The notes under the pieces: model-generated
Database searches by the model: none
The model's input: only the letters and a program-made list of their open reading frames with translations
Told to the model about the DNA's origin: nothing
Assembly: GCF_002812485.1 (NCBI RefSeq)
Contig: NZ_CP025003.1
Coordinates: forward strand, 1,612,001 to 1,676,000
Reading direction: 5' to 3'
Length of the DNA stretch: 64,000 nucleotides
Origin: Dickeya fangzhongdai
GTDB lineage: Bacteria > Pseudomonadota > Gammaproteobacteria > Enterobacterales > Enterobacteriaceae
In this document: positions 46,828-55,852 of the stretch, piece by piece
Layout: each line of letters begins with the position of its first letter
How positions within the stretch are numbered: the stretch's first letter is position 1
Made by a program: the position numbers and the translations under genes

Positions 46828-48141
46828 ATGAGTGATACCACTGGCCCGCAGGACGGGCCGCATTCCTCCCAACCCTCCGCTTGTCCGGCACAGCCGGACA
46901 TCGCTTCCCCCTCACGCCGCCGGCTGTTGCAGGGGCTGGGGATGATGGGCGGCGCGCTGGCGCTCGGCGCCGACCGGCTGGCGCAGGCGGAGGACAAGCC
47001 GCAGGCGCCGCAGGATGAACGTTGGGAAAAACAGCCGTTCTACGGTCCGCATCAGGCCGGTATCGTCACGCCGCAACAGGCGGCGATGATGCTGGTGGCG
47101 TTCGATGTGCTGGCGACCAGCAAACCGGATCTGACCCGCTTGTTCCAGTTGCTGACCCAGCGTATCGCGTTTCTGACGCAGGGCGGCAAAGTGCCGGACG
47201 TCGACCCGCGTCTGCCGCCGTTGGATTCCGGCATCATGGGGCCGGAAATCTATCCGGATAATCTCACCATCACCGTATCGGTCGGCGCTTCGCTGTTTGA
47301 CGAGCGGTTTGGTTTGCAGGCGCTCAAGCCGCTGAAACTGCAGCGCATGACGCGTTTTCCCAACGACTCGCTGGACGCCAGTCTGTGTCATGGCGACCTG
47401 CTGTTGCAGATCTGCGCCAACACCAACGAAACGGTGCTGCATGCGCTGCGCGATATCATCAAGCAGACGCCGGACCTGCTCAGCGTGCGCTGGAAGCGGG
47501 AAGGGTTCATTTCCGCGCACGCGGCGCGCAGCAAAGGCCAGGAAACCCCCGTCAACTTGCTGGGATTCAAGGACGGCACCGCTAACCCCAATACCGGCGA
47601 TAATACGCTGATGGACCAGATCCTGTGGGTCGGCGCGCCGTCCGGCGAACCGGCATGGACGGTGGGCGGCAGCTATCAGGCGGCGCGCATCATCCGTTTT
47701 CATGTCGAATTCTGGGACCGCACGCCGCTCAGGGAGCAGCAGACCATTTTCGGCCGGGAAAAACACAGCGGCGCGCCGTTGGGCATGACTCATGAGCATG
47801 ACGAGCCGGACTACAGTCAGGATCCGGAAGGCAAAGTGATTCCGCTGGATGCGCATATTCGTCTGGCTAACCCGCGAACGCGGGAAACCCAGGCCAATCT
47901 GATGCTGCGCCGCGGCTACAGTTACTCGCTGGGAGTGTCCAATTCCGGCCAGCTGGATATGGGGCTGCTGTTCGTCTGCTATCAGGCCGACCTGGAAAAA
48001 GGCTTCCTGACGGTGCAAAAACGGCTCGACGGCGAACCGCTGGAGGAGTACATCAAACCGATCGGCGGCGGTTATTTCTTCGTGCTGCCGGGGGTGAAAA
48101 ATGCCGACGACTGGCTGGCGAGCGGGTTGTTGACGGCGTAA
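46828..48141 (+). CDS. efeB: DyP-type peroxidase / deferrochelatase EfeB
   Basis: 437 residues from ATG 46828 with GAGGCGAG upstream; the frame to 46813 overlaps efeO. A twin-arginine signal ([20 protein letters not shown]) sends the folded haem protein to the periplasm. The DyP signature GFKDGTANP and the haem-ligand region [16 protein letters not shown] are present. EfeB oxidises ferrous iron or takes iron from haem in different reports. Last gene of the operon. Confidence 0.95.
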   Translation: MSDTTGPQDGPHSSQPSACPAQPDIASPSRRRLLQGLGMMGGALALGADRLAQAEDKPQAPQDERWEKQPFYGPHQAGIVTPQQAAMMLVAFDVLATSKPDLTRLFQLLTQRIAFLTQGGKVPDVDPRLPPLDSGIMGPEIYPDNLTITVSVGASLFDERFGLQALKPLKLQRMTRFPNDSLDASLCHGDLLLQICANTNETVLHALRDIIKQTPDLLSVRWKREGFISAHAARSKGQETPVNLLGFKDGTANPNTGDNTLMDQILWVGAPSGEPAWTVGGSYQAARIIRFHVEFWDRTPLREQQTIFGREKHSGAPLGMTHEHDEPDYSQDPEGKVIPLDAHIRLANPRTRETQANLMLRRGYSYSLGVSNSGQLDMGLLFVCYQADLEKGFLTVQKRLDGEPLEEYIKPIGGGYFFVLPGVKNADDWLASGLLTA

Positions 48142-48191
48142 GTCAGGCAGGGTTATAAACTGGGTTGATACCTGAAAACAGGAGCGCCATC

Positions 48192-48419
48192 ATGCTGGAA
48201 TTGCGGCCTAATTGTGAATGCTGCGACGTCGATCTGCCGCCGGATTCATTGCTGGCGCGGATGTGTTCGTTTGAATGTACCTTCTGCGCCGATTGCGCGC
48301 AGGAGAAACTGAACGGTCGCTGCCCTAACTGCGGCGGCGAGCTGGTTCGCCGGCCGATCCGACCGGCGGAAAAGCTCATCAATAACCCGGCGTCGACCCG
48401 GCGGGTGCTCGCCCGTTAG
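48192..48419 (+). CDS. DUF1272 zinc-ribbon-like small protein
   Basis: 75 residues from ATG 48192 with CAGGAGCG upstream. It starts LELRPNCECCDVDLPPDS and has paired Cys motifs (CECC, CSFECTFCADCA, CPNCGG), which should bind zinc. This is the DUF1272 family of unknown function. It lies 50 bp after efeB on the same strand and may be co-transcribed, but no functional link to iron uptake is known. Confidence 0.85.
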   Translation: MLELRPNCECCDVDLPPDSLLARMCSFECTFCADCAQEKLNGRCPNCGGELVRRPIRPAEKLINNPASTRRVLAR

Positions 48420-48467
48420 CGCGGTTGTTGGTTGTTGGTTATTGATAGTCTGTCGCTGACGTAAAAA

Positions 48468-48496
48468 CGCCCGTCGACCGTATGGCCGGCGGGCGC
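48468..48496. terminator. Hairpin between DUF1272 gene and proP
   Basis: CGCCCG / CGGGCG stem with further imperfect pairing inside, in the gap between two convergent genes. It probably serves both. Confidence 0.45.
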
Positions 48497-48512
48497 GCAT
48501 CACGCTTCATTA

Positions 48513-50018
48513 CTATTCATTAATCCGCGGATGCTGGGCGACCAGCAGCTTGCGTTTCTCTTCCAGTTCAGCGATTTGCTGCGTGATATCGTCGATTTTA
48601 TGCTCGATATTATCGTGGTGCTCCCGCAAAATTTCCTTCGCTTCCGACAGGTCGGAAGCAGCCGGCGTAGCGCCTTTCAGCGGCTTGTTGGCCGTCTCTT
48701 TCATGAACAGACCGGTTAGCAGGCCGATAACGGCGATCACCATCAGATAGTACGCCGGCATGTACAGATTGCGGCTGCTCTCCACCAGCCAGGCGACGGC
48801 GGTTGGCGTCAGGCCGGCGATCAGCACCGAGATGTTGAAGGCGCTGGCCAGCGCGCTATAGCGAATGTGCGTCGGGAACAGCGCGGGCAGGGTTGACGCC
48901 ATCACGCCGGTAAACGCGTTCAGGATCACCGCCAGCATCAGCAGCCCCAGAAAAATCAGACCGATAATGTTGCTGTTGATCAGCATGAAGCTCGGCACCG
49001 CCAGGAAAAACATGGCGACGCTGCCGATAACCACGAACGGTTTGCGGCCGAAGCGGTCGCTGAGCAGGCCCATCACCGGCTGCACGAACAGCATGCCGAT
49101 CATGATGGCGATGATGATCAGCACGCCATGGTTTTCCGAGTAATGCAGGCTGTGCGACAGGTAGCTTGGCATGTAGGTCAGCAGCATGTAATAGGTCACG
49201 TTGGTGGCGATCACCAGCCCGATGCACACCAGCAGGCTTTTCCAGTGATGGGTGGCGATGTCCCGAAAAGAGACGCCCGGCCCGGCTTTCAGCCCGTCGC
49301 GATCGTTCTGCTCCAGTTTTTCCACGTGTTGCTGAAACGCGGGAGTTTCTTCCAGCGCGTGACGCAGATACAAGCCGATGATGCCGAGCGGCAGCGCCAG
49401 GAAGAACGGCAGACGCCAGCCCCATTCCAGAAACGCCTGTTCGCCGATGATGGTGGAAATCAGCACCACCACGCCGGCGCCCAGCACAAACCCGGCGATG
49501 GAGCCGAAATCCAGCCAACTGCCCATGAAGCCGCGTTTACGGTCGGGCGAATACTCCGCCACGAAGATCGACGCGCCGGTATATTCGCCGCCGACGGAGA
49601 ACCCCTGCGCCATTTTCGCCAGCAGCAGCAGGATCGGCGCCCAGATGCCGATGCGTTCGTACGACGGTATCAGCCCGATGCAGAAGGTGCTGATGGACAT
49701 AATGATGATGGTGATGGCGAGGATTTTCTGGCGGCCGTATTTGTCGCCCAGCGCGCCGAAAAACACGCCGCCCAGCGGGCGAATCAGAAACGGCACCGAG
49801 AAGGTCGCCAGCGCGGCGATCATCTGTACGCCGGGATCGGCGCCGGGGAAAAACACCTGGCCCAGCGCATAGGCGACGAAGCCGTAGACGCCAAAATCGA
49901 ACCACTCCATGGCGTTGCCGAGCGCGGCGGCGGTAATGGCTTTACGCAGACGGCCGTCATCAATGATGGTGACATCGTCCAGCGCGATAGGTTTTACACG
50001 TTTTCTCTTCAATTTCAT
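48513..50018 (-). CDS. proP: Proline/glycine betaine:H+ symporter ProP
   Basis: 501 residues, 12 predicted membrane helices of the major facilitator superfamily. AMEWFDFGVYGFVAYALG, GDKYGRQKILAITI and SVGGEYTGASIFVAEYSP are ProP hallmarks. The C-terminal extension (SEAKEILREHHDNIEHKIDD) has the coiled-coil heptads that in E. coli ProP adjust osmotic activation. It takes up proline, betaine and ectoine under high osmolarity. Confidence 0.95.
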   Translation of the reverse strand: MKLKRKRVKPIALDDVTIIDDGRLRKAITAAALGNAMEWFDFGVYGFVAYALGQVFFPGADPGVQMIAALATFSVPFLIRPLGGVFFGALGDKYGRQKILAITIIIMSISTFCIGLIPSYERIGIWAPILLLLAKMAQGFSVGGEYTGASIFVAEYSPDRKRGFMGSWLDFGSIAGFVLGAGVVVLISTIIGEQAFLEWGWRLPFFLALPLGIIGLYLRHALEETPAFQQHVEKLEQNDRDGLKAGPGVSFRDIATHHWKSLLVCIGLVIATNVTYYMLLTYMPSYLSHSLHYSENHGVLIIIAIMIGMLFVQPVMGLLSDRFGRKPFVVIGSVAMFFLAVPSFMLINSNIIGLIFLGLLMLAVILNAFTGVMASTLPALFPTHIRYSALASAFNISVLIAGLTPTAVAWLVESSRNLYMPAYYLMVIAVIGLLTGLFMKETANKPLKGATPAASDLSEAKEILREHHDNIEHKIDDITQQIAELEEKRKLLVAQHPRINE

Positions 50019-50475
50019 AAAGTGACTAACCTTTTATTATCGTGACATGAAAAGGGAGGTGAAGCGTGGGGAAAAACACCGTCTTGCCGGGTATGACGTC
50101 AGGTGCTATTGGGTAGTGTGGTGAGGGTGTGCCGGACATCAGCCCGCAAAACGTTTATTCACGTCGGCGCGCCTGCAGCGTGGCGCAACACCGTCTCATT
50201 CTCCCCCTTGAGCATCAGATCGTATCTCGCCGCTGCGTTGATGCAGTGTTGGGGTCGGCGATGCACGAATTCATCAATAATATCACAAAAATTGATATTA
50301 TAAAAATTAATGACAATTAAACGCCGTTTGTCTGGATTTAAATATGTACTAACTGGCATTTTACTGGTTTTTTATGCTTGTGACGTGAGGCCGGTGCAGG
50401 CGGTATGACGCCTGCCACACCGGGGACGGAACAGGTCGCGGGCGCGTGAAAGCAAAACACGGTTTGAGCCGGGTT
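50019..50475. promoter_or_regulatory. Region upstream of proP and downstream of the PPTase gene
   Basis: No credible gene. It must contain the proP promoter (minus strand); an AT-rich tract spans about 50275-50360. A stem CCGGTG-CAGGCG / CGCCTG-CC-A-CACCGG at about 50391-50422 is likely the terminator of the PPTase transcript. Confidence 0.5.
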
Positions 50476-51189
50476 TTAAGCCGGATCAAGGCCGCGCTGG
50501 GGCTCAAGACAGAGTGTCAGAACGTGATTGTCAAAACAGTGGTAGTAACAGCAGAGCTGTTTCCCCAGCGGGTTAGTGGGGCTAAGGGATTGCGTCAGGG
50601 TGAGTTGAAGACACTGGCGCGACGGTTGCCAGTCGGTTAACTGCGCGCAGGAAAAATCGAAAATCCGCTGTACGTCGGCGAACAGGGCCTTGAACAGGCT
50701 CTCCTTGGCGGAGAACAGCAGGGTACCGGCCAGCGTCTCGGCAAGCCCTGTCTGGGCCGCAAGGCGCAGCTCTTGCGGCTTGGCGATCAGCGCACGCACG
50801 CTATCCAACGCGCTTTCGGTCATACACTCCTCGATATCCATCCCCACGCTGTGCAACGCCTGACGATGGGCGACGACGGCAAACGCCAACTGGTTGCAGT
50901 GACTGATGGAGCCGACGATGTTGACCGGCCACACCGGGTGTCGATGGGGCGAAATCGGCAGCGAATCGGGGACCGTCAATCCCGCCAGTCGCAGCGCCTC
51001 GCGCGCGCAGGCGCGCCCCGACAGAAATTCCACCCGGCGTTTCAGTACGGCGCGGTTAAGCGACGCCGGCAGCGTTAATCCGCTGTTGAGCAGCCGGGTC
51101 TGCGCGGCGTCGCTGACCTCGATCGTCTGGCTGGCGAAGTAAAGATGACGCCGTAACGCGTGTGGCAATGCTGCAAATAATATTGTCAT
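50476..51189 (-). CDS. Sfp-type 4'-phosphopantetheinyl transferase
   Basis: 237 residues from ATG 51189; the frame extends to 51225 without an RBS. The family motifs are VGMDIEE (Mg-binding Asp/Glu) and FSAKESLFKAL (WSxKES-type). The protein resembles EntD-like transferases that attach the pantetheine arm to carrier proteins. Placed beside a polyketide/fatty-acid synthase cluster, it most likely activates the ACP of the PfaA-like enzyme at 55853 and later carrier domains. It shares its orientation with the export genes but is separated from them by a repeat array of about 55 bp. Confidence 0.88.
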   Translation of the reverse strand: MTILFAALPHALRRHLYFASQTIEVSDAAQTRLLNSGLTLPASLNRAVLKRRVEFLSGRACAREALRLAGLTVPDSLPISPHRHPVWPVNIVGSISHCNQLAFAVVAHRQALHSVGMDIEECMTESALDSVRALIAKPQELRLAAQTGLAETLAGTLLFSAKESLFKALFADVQRIFDFSCAQLTDWQPSRQCLQLTLTQSLSPTNPLGKQLCCYYHCFDNHVLTLCLEPQRGLDPA

Positions 51190-51195
51190 GGCGCT

Positions 51196-51256
51196 ACGAA
51201 TGTCATGGCACAGTGAATGTCGCACTGTGAATGTCTTGCACTGTGAATATCATGGC
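51196..51256. repeat. Imperfect tandem repeat array upstream of PPTase gene
   Basis: Units beginning GAATGTC / GAATATC and containing GCACTGTG or GGCACAGT recur three to four times with 14-16 bp spacing; CATGGCGC flanks both ends. It lies between the adaptor gene stop and the PPTase start. Confidence 0.8.
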
Positions 51257-52179
51257 GCCGCGGCCGGTGCGGGAGTGCCGACGGGCGGCACCGTGCCCAA
51301 CGGGTAGATTTTAACCATCACCCGCTGACCGAGTTTGATCTTCGGCGCATCCAGCGACAGCACGCATTCAATCACCCGTGTGTCCTGTTTGGCCGTCGGA
51401 TCGTCCGTATTTTGTACGCTGGGACCGAAGACTTCGCTAAGCCGCAGCACTTTGGCCTGATAGACCTTTTTCTCGTTGTTTTCCAGCGTTACCTCGGCCA
51501 ACTGACCGGGGCGTACGTTATCGACAAAGATATCCTCGATTTCCGCGCGCACAATGCGCGGCGCATCCGGCGCCAGCGTGAACAGGCGGGTCACATTGAG
51601 CGTGGAGGAACCTTCCCCCGGTTTGGCGTATCGCCGTACGATCTTGCCGTTTTCAGGGGCGAGAACCTTGAACTTGTCCACTTCCAATTGGGCGGACGCC
51701 ACCTTGGCTTTGGCCGTTTCCAGCGCGGCTTTTTTGCCGGCCAGATCCTCGCGCGCCAGCGACATCTGGTCCTTCAGGTTTTGTTTCGACTGATCGGAAA
51801 TAACCTGAGTGCCGAGCGGCAGCACCCGGCGGTATTCCCGTTCGGCAATCTCCAGCTTGGTTTTGCTGGTGGCGACATCCTGCGTGGCTTCCTCCTGCGA
51901 GGTCAACGACTGCCGCAACGACAGCTCCGCCTCGTTATCATCGATTTGCGCCAGCAACTGCCCTTTTTTTACTTCATCGCCTTCTTCCGCCAGGATCTGC
52001 TTGATGATGCCGGCGCGCGGCGCATCAATGCTGATCATGCCGCCTTCGATACTGATGTAGCCTTTGGCGATGGCGACCCAGGGGGCGGACTGCGCTGCCG
52101 GCGGCGACGGTTTTTCGGCGTCGCAGGCGCTGAGCGCCAATGCCATGACGAGACTACTGACCAGGTGGATAACTTTCAT
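51250..52179 (-). CDS. Periplasmic adaptor lipoprotein of ABC exporter (HlyD/MacA-like)
   Basis: 309 residues. LVMALALSACDAEKP has a lipobox (Cys 19), so it is lipid-anchored. The body is a membrane-fusion protein: lipoyl-like halves (ISIDAPRAGIIKQILAEEGD and KVLAPENGKIVRRYA) around a coiled-coil hairpin (about 80-165), then a beta-barrel domain. It would bridge the inner-membrane ABC pair to an outer-membrane channel. It overlaps the ATPase gene by 4 bp. The set resembles DevBCA-type exporters and the zmn20-22-type exporter of zeamine clusters. Confidence 0.88.
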   Translation of the reverse strand: MKVIHLVSSLVMALALSACDAEKPSPPAAQSAPWVAIAKGYISIEGGMISIDAPRAGIIKQILAEEGDEVKKGQLLAQIDDNEAELSLRQSLTSQEEATQDVATSKTKLEIAEREYRRVLPLGTQVISDQSKQNLKDQMSLAREDLAGKKAALETAKAKVASAQLEVDKFKVLAPENGKIVRRYAKPGEGSSTLNVTRLFTLAPDAPRIVRAEIEDIFVDNVRPGQLAEVTLENNEKKVYQAKVLRLSEVFGPSVQNTDDPTAKQDTRVIECVLSLDAPKIKLGQRVMVKIYPLGTVPPVGTPAPAAAP

Positions 52180-52895
52180 GTCAGTGAAACTCCGTGAAGT
52201 GAAGAGCCGGAATCATGGGTGATACGGCCATCTTCGATGGTAATAACCCGGTCGGCGTGTTCAATCAGACGGTTATCGTGAGACACCGCCACCACGGTGG
52301 AGCCCTGCTGGTGGGCAATGTGGCGCAATGTGTCGATAACAATTTGACCGTTATGCTTGTCGAGCGCGCTGGTGGGCTCATCGGCGAACAGGAACTGGCC
52401 GTGCTTGACCAACGCACGGGCAATCGCCACACGCTGCTTTTCCCCGCCGGACAGCTCGGCGGGGTAGAGCGTTTTGCGATTGCTGAGCCCCACGGCATCC
52501 AGCGTGGTGGACGCCCGCTCTTTCGCCGCCTGCTGCGAAAGCTGTTCACCGTAAGTCAGCGGCAGCATCACGTTCTGCAACGCGTTCAGCGCGCCGAACA
52601 GATTGAAGCCCTGAAATACGAAGCCGCAATGATGCAACCTGAATTTTTCCAGATCGCGATCGTGATATTGGGTAATGTCCTGCCCGTTGATAAACACCTG
52701 CCCTGATTGCGGGCGCAGCAGCCCGGACAGGATCGCCAGCAGCGTACTTTTGCCCGAGCCGGAAGGGCCGATAATCAGGGTCAGTTCACCGGCGGCAATC
52801 TGCAAATCCACCTCTTTCACCACGGGTTGGACGACCTTGCCGGTGGTGAAGCTGTGGCTGACGTGTCTGGCGTTTATGGTGATGGTTGTGCTCAT
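52176..52895 (-). CDS. ABC exporter ATPase (MacB/LolD/DevA-like)
   Basis: 239 residues. Walker A GPSGSGKST at 43-51, signature LSGGEKQR near 145, Walker B FLFADEPTSALD. The MacB/LolD family works with FtsX-type permeases. It ends inside the adaptor gene and begins 9 bp after the permease stop, so the three are one operon reading from 54032 to 51250. Confidence 0.94.
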   Translation of the reverse strand: MSTTITINARHVSHSFTTGKVVQPVVKEVDLQIAAGELTLIIGPSGSGKSTLLAILSGLLRPQSGQVFINGQDITQYHDRDLEKFRLHHCGFVFQGFNLFGALNALQNVMLPLTYGEQLSQQAAKERASTTLDAVGLSNRKTLYPAELSGGEKQRVAIARALVKHGQFLFADEPTSALDKHNGQIVIDTLRHIAHQQGSTVVAVSHDNRLIEHADRVITIEDGRITHDSGSSLHGVSLT

Positions 52896-52904
52896 CCGCT
52901 TGTC

Positions 52905-54032
52905 TCAACGTAACAGGGTGAAAGGTTCAGCGCGGTTCAACGCCCGCAGCGCCATCAGTCCGGATAAGAGCGTGATGGTCATCACCAGACCGTACAGGAA
53001 GATCAGCGCGGGCCACGGCAGCGTAAAAGAGACATACAGCGCCTGGGCGCCGGCCGACAGCGCCAGCGTTATAAGGGTGGTCAGCAACAGCCCGGTCACG
53101 CCGATCCAGAACGACTGTTCCAGCACCACTTTGCGCAGCGCGCGAGTGGGGACGCCCATAGCGCGTAAGGTGGCGTATTCGCGCAGTGCGGCGACAATGG
53201 CCGCCATCAGGGTCTGGCTGGTGATGACGATGCCGACGACGAAGCCCAGTGTTGAGGAAAACAGAAAGCCGCTGCCCGAACCTGATTCGAAGATCCAGTA
53301 GCCGACCGATTGATCGGAAAACTCCTGCGCGGTCCAGACCTGGAAGCGGCGGTTTTCACCGGTTGGTTGCAGTTGGTCGCGCACGCGCTCGGCGTCCGCG
53401 GGGTTTCTGATCTTGACCAGAAAATAGTCCAGGTTGTTTTTCAGCAGCGCCGGGTCCAGCGTGCGGGCGGTGTACAGCGAGGTGATGATGTTGACGCCGC
53501 CCATTGACCGCATGCCGCTGACCGTACCCGCGACGCGCACCCGCTTGCCGTTCAGTTCGGTATAGTCGCCCACCTTCACGCCCAGTTTGTCGAGATCGCT
53601 GATATCCACCAGCAGATTGCCCGGCACCTGCAGCAGTTGTTTCTTTTCCGGCGTCAGCAGGCTGGCGAACGTCATGGCGTTCGGCTGCAGATTTATGCCG
53701 ATGATGACCGCTGAAATCCTGCCGCCGGCAGGCCGCCGCCAGTCGCCCAGCGTCCACGACAGCCGCTCGACGGCGGTGATCTCCGGATTCATCAGTAAGG
53801 TGTTTTCAACTTTTTCTGAAATCGGCCTTGGCAAGTCGATGCTTTGCGTATCGGGGAAGCCGACCCAAAGATCGGCGGAAGAACGGTCAATATAGACACT
53901 GACTGCGCCGAACATGCCGAGCAACAGTCCCAACTGCACAACCACCAGCAAGCCGGAGAAAGCAACCGCCAGTACCGCGGGCAGAAAGCGCCGCCATTCA
54001 TGGATGAGAATCGACCGTGCAAGAGAAAGCAT
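52905..54032 (-). CDS. ABC exporter permease (FtsX/DevC-like)
   Basis: 375 residues from ATG 54032 with AAAGGA upstream; the frame to 54059 lacks an RBS. One N-terminal helix (LPAVLAVAFSGLLVVVQLGLL), a periplasmic domain, and three C-terminal helices with the FtsX-type ending. It has four helices like DevC. It is the first gene of the exporter operon, next to the divergent promoter region of the synthase genes. Confidence 0.9.
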   Translation of the reverse strand: MLSLARSILIHEWRRFLPAVLAVAFSGLLVVVQLGLLLGMFGAVSVYIDRSSADLWVGFPDTQSIDLPRPISEKVENTLLMNPEITAVERLSWTLGDWRRPAGGRISAVIIGINLQPNAMTFASLLTPEKKQLLQVPGNLLVDISDLDKLGVKVGDYTELNGKRVRVAGTVSGMRSMGGVNIITSLYTARTLDPALLKNNLDYFLVKIRNPADAERVRDQLQPTGENRRFQVWTAQEFSDQSVGYWIFESGSGSGFLFSSTLGFVVGIVITSQTLMAAIVAALREYATLRAMGVPTRALRKVVLEQSFWIGVTGLLLTTLITLALSAGAQALYVSFTLPWPALIFLYGLVMTITLLSGLMALRALNRAEPFTLLR

Positions 54033-54727
54033 CACAGAATCCTTTCTGTCTAAATACAAGAATAAACGCAGAGACGCGCGCGGCTTAGCGCCTGTCGGAG
54101 AATCTCTGTCAGAGAATCCGTCAGAGCAATCGATCAGAACAGAGCAATCGATCCGAACGCCCTTTATATAGATATGTCAGAATTCATTATTCCAGACAAC
54201 TTAATTTTCGGTTGTAGTAATTATTTAATAGCACGCTTTCTAGCTATTTAAACCTCATCGACTTTATATAACACACCTATTTGTTATCAATCAATTCAAA
54301 TATAACTGAATGTAAAGATATTGTAAGCACACATTGCGTGGTTGTTTCTGTGAATGCTCTATCAATTATTCATGAATCTTTTGTCAAGGTTTTATCAAGA
54401 GTGGCTTGTTACACAATTATCGGTAACATGATCTGTTTTTTGTGATTTTTTCGGTATTTTATTCTATTTTTTGTTTGTTTTTAAATTTTTATGTCCGATT
54501 GAGGCAGGCTTATCGCCTAAATGGATGATTATTATAATTTTGATAATTTTTGATTCTACTTTCAGGCTGGTTTGAAAAGGTGCTATTGCTGCTGTATACA
54601 GTAAGTCATCAAAATTAAATTAATCCCAAAGCCAATAACTAAAACAACGTTTTAAATATTCAAGATGCTCATGATTTTCTCAGTTAATTGATACCGTTCT
54701 GAGATGGTGGTTTTTCTGGAGATGTTT
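54033..54727. promoter_or_regulatory. Divergent AT-rich promoter region of the metabolite cluster
   Basis: About 700 bp, very AT-rich, without a credible gene (an antisense frame at 54652-54915 is a shadow). It has an 18-bp tandem duplication near the exporter side. Promoters for the exporter (minus) and for the membrane protein (plus) must be here. AT-richness suggests silencing by H-NS-like proteins, which is inference. Confidence 0.55.
54122..54157 (+). repeat. 18-bp tandem duplication
   Basis: CAGAGCAATCGATC occurs at 54122-54135 and 54140-54153 with an 18-bp period (the full unit ends AGAA or CGAA). Further GAGAATC repeats lie just before. Confidence 0.9.
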
Positions 54728-55705
54728 ATGGATAGCGTTATGCGACAAGGAATTATTAATTTTAGATTATCTATTGCTGTCTTTATCCGAGTGGCTATCG
54801 AACTGGCAATATTCTTCATTATATTCTTTCTATCCGCAGCCAGTGATGATGCCGATAAAGGAATGCACTTTATCCTATTCTGTGTTTTCTTCCCGATGAT
54901 TGCCGTCTTCTCCATTACCGTTGAGTTGATGCTGGAGGAGATTAGCCGTCTTACCGGTACGGTTCCATCATTGCCGCTGGCGCAAGCCTCCCTGCCTGTA
55001 AATAATCGCCCGGCCAGGCTATGGGCCAGGTTGGCTATTGCCGCGGTGATGATTTCTATTCCTGTGATGATAATTTCCTCCGTGATTTATCACACTGTAT
55101 CTATGCGGTATAAAGCGATTCCGCTGCTGGCGATCGGTAGCCTCTTCTGGGGTGTTTTTTTATCGATACTGTTGATCTACAAGACCTTTATTCCAAGGGT
55201 GAAACAGTGGTATCAGCAACAGATGCTCGCCGGGAAGCGCAATGAAAATAAGGCGTTTAGCGACGAACACCTGGTGGTGAATTATTTTATTCCCTGGGTG
55301 ATTATCGCCATGTTAACGGTGGGTTTCATTTCATGGAAATACTATCACCAGCAAACGAATCTGGATGTGGAAACCATTGCCTTCGGCTGTGGGGGAACCG
55401 CATGGATAATATCAATATGGATCACGCATATTGCGAAAAAGCAGGCTGTGATTGACACCCGAATAGGGATGTTGCATTTCGACGATGAGGATGAACTGGA
55501 TGAGTGGTCAATGTACTTCATTCTGCATGCATTCAGCGCCGCGGTGGTGGCGAGCATATTCATTATCGTGAAGTATTTCCCATTTACCATAACCAATATG
55601 TTTTCGGTGATAGCGCTTGAAATCGTCGTCGCCGCTATAGCCGCTATTATCGGCGTTATCATAGGGATGCTGCGAGGTAGAACCGAGGTTTTGTCAAAGA
55701 AATGA
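54728..55705 (+). CDS. Unrecognised polytopic membrane protein in the metabolite cluster
   Basis: 325 residues from ATG 54728, which has GGAG at good distance; ATGs at 54704 and 54722 are alternatives. About eight hydrophobic segments are visible, for example AIELAIFFIIFFLSAAS, AAVMISIPVMIISSVIYH, AIPLLAIGSLFWGVFLSIL and a C-terminal pair ending IAAIIGVIIGMLRGR. A charged acidic patch (DDEDELDEW) lies between helices 6 and 7. No family is recognised. It lies between the exporter and the PfaA-like synthase and reads with the synthase; a role in export, self-resistance or membrane adaptation is possible but unproven. Confidence 0.8.
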   Translation: MDSVMRQGIINFRLSIAVFIRVAIELAIFFIIFFLSAASDDADKGMHFILFCVFFPMIAVFSITVELMLEEISRLTGTVPSLPLAQASLPVNNRPARLWARLAIAAVMISIPVMIISSVIYHTVSMRYKAIPLLAIGSLFWGVFLSILLIYKTFIPRVKQWYQQQMLAGKRNENKAFSDEHLVVNYFIPWVIIAMLTVGFISWKYYHQQTNLDVETIAFGCGGTAWIISIWITHIAKKQAVIDTRIGMLHFDDEDELDEWSMYFILHAFSAAVVASIFIIVKYFPFTITNMFSVIALEIVVAAIAAIIGVIIGMLRGRTEVLSKK

Positions 55706-55852
55706 ATGGGCGTTGTTTTAGTTTTTGACTTTTTTATGACTGTGGCATCTGAGCATAAACTTCAACTTTGATTAGCAATGGAGCCGGTCGGAATAAGGCG
55801 CATGATTTCATGCCGCCCAGGGCTGACCACGCCTTCGTGTAAGAGGGAATAT

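Noticed and set aside
54652..54915. Minus-strand ORF opposite the membrane-protein start
   Set aside because: Antisense to a better supported gene with RBS and membrane segments.
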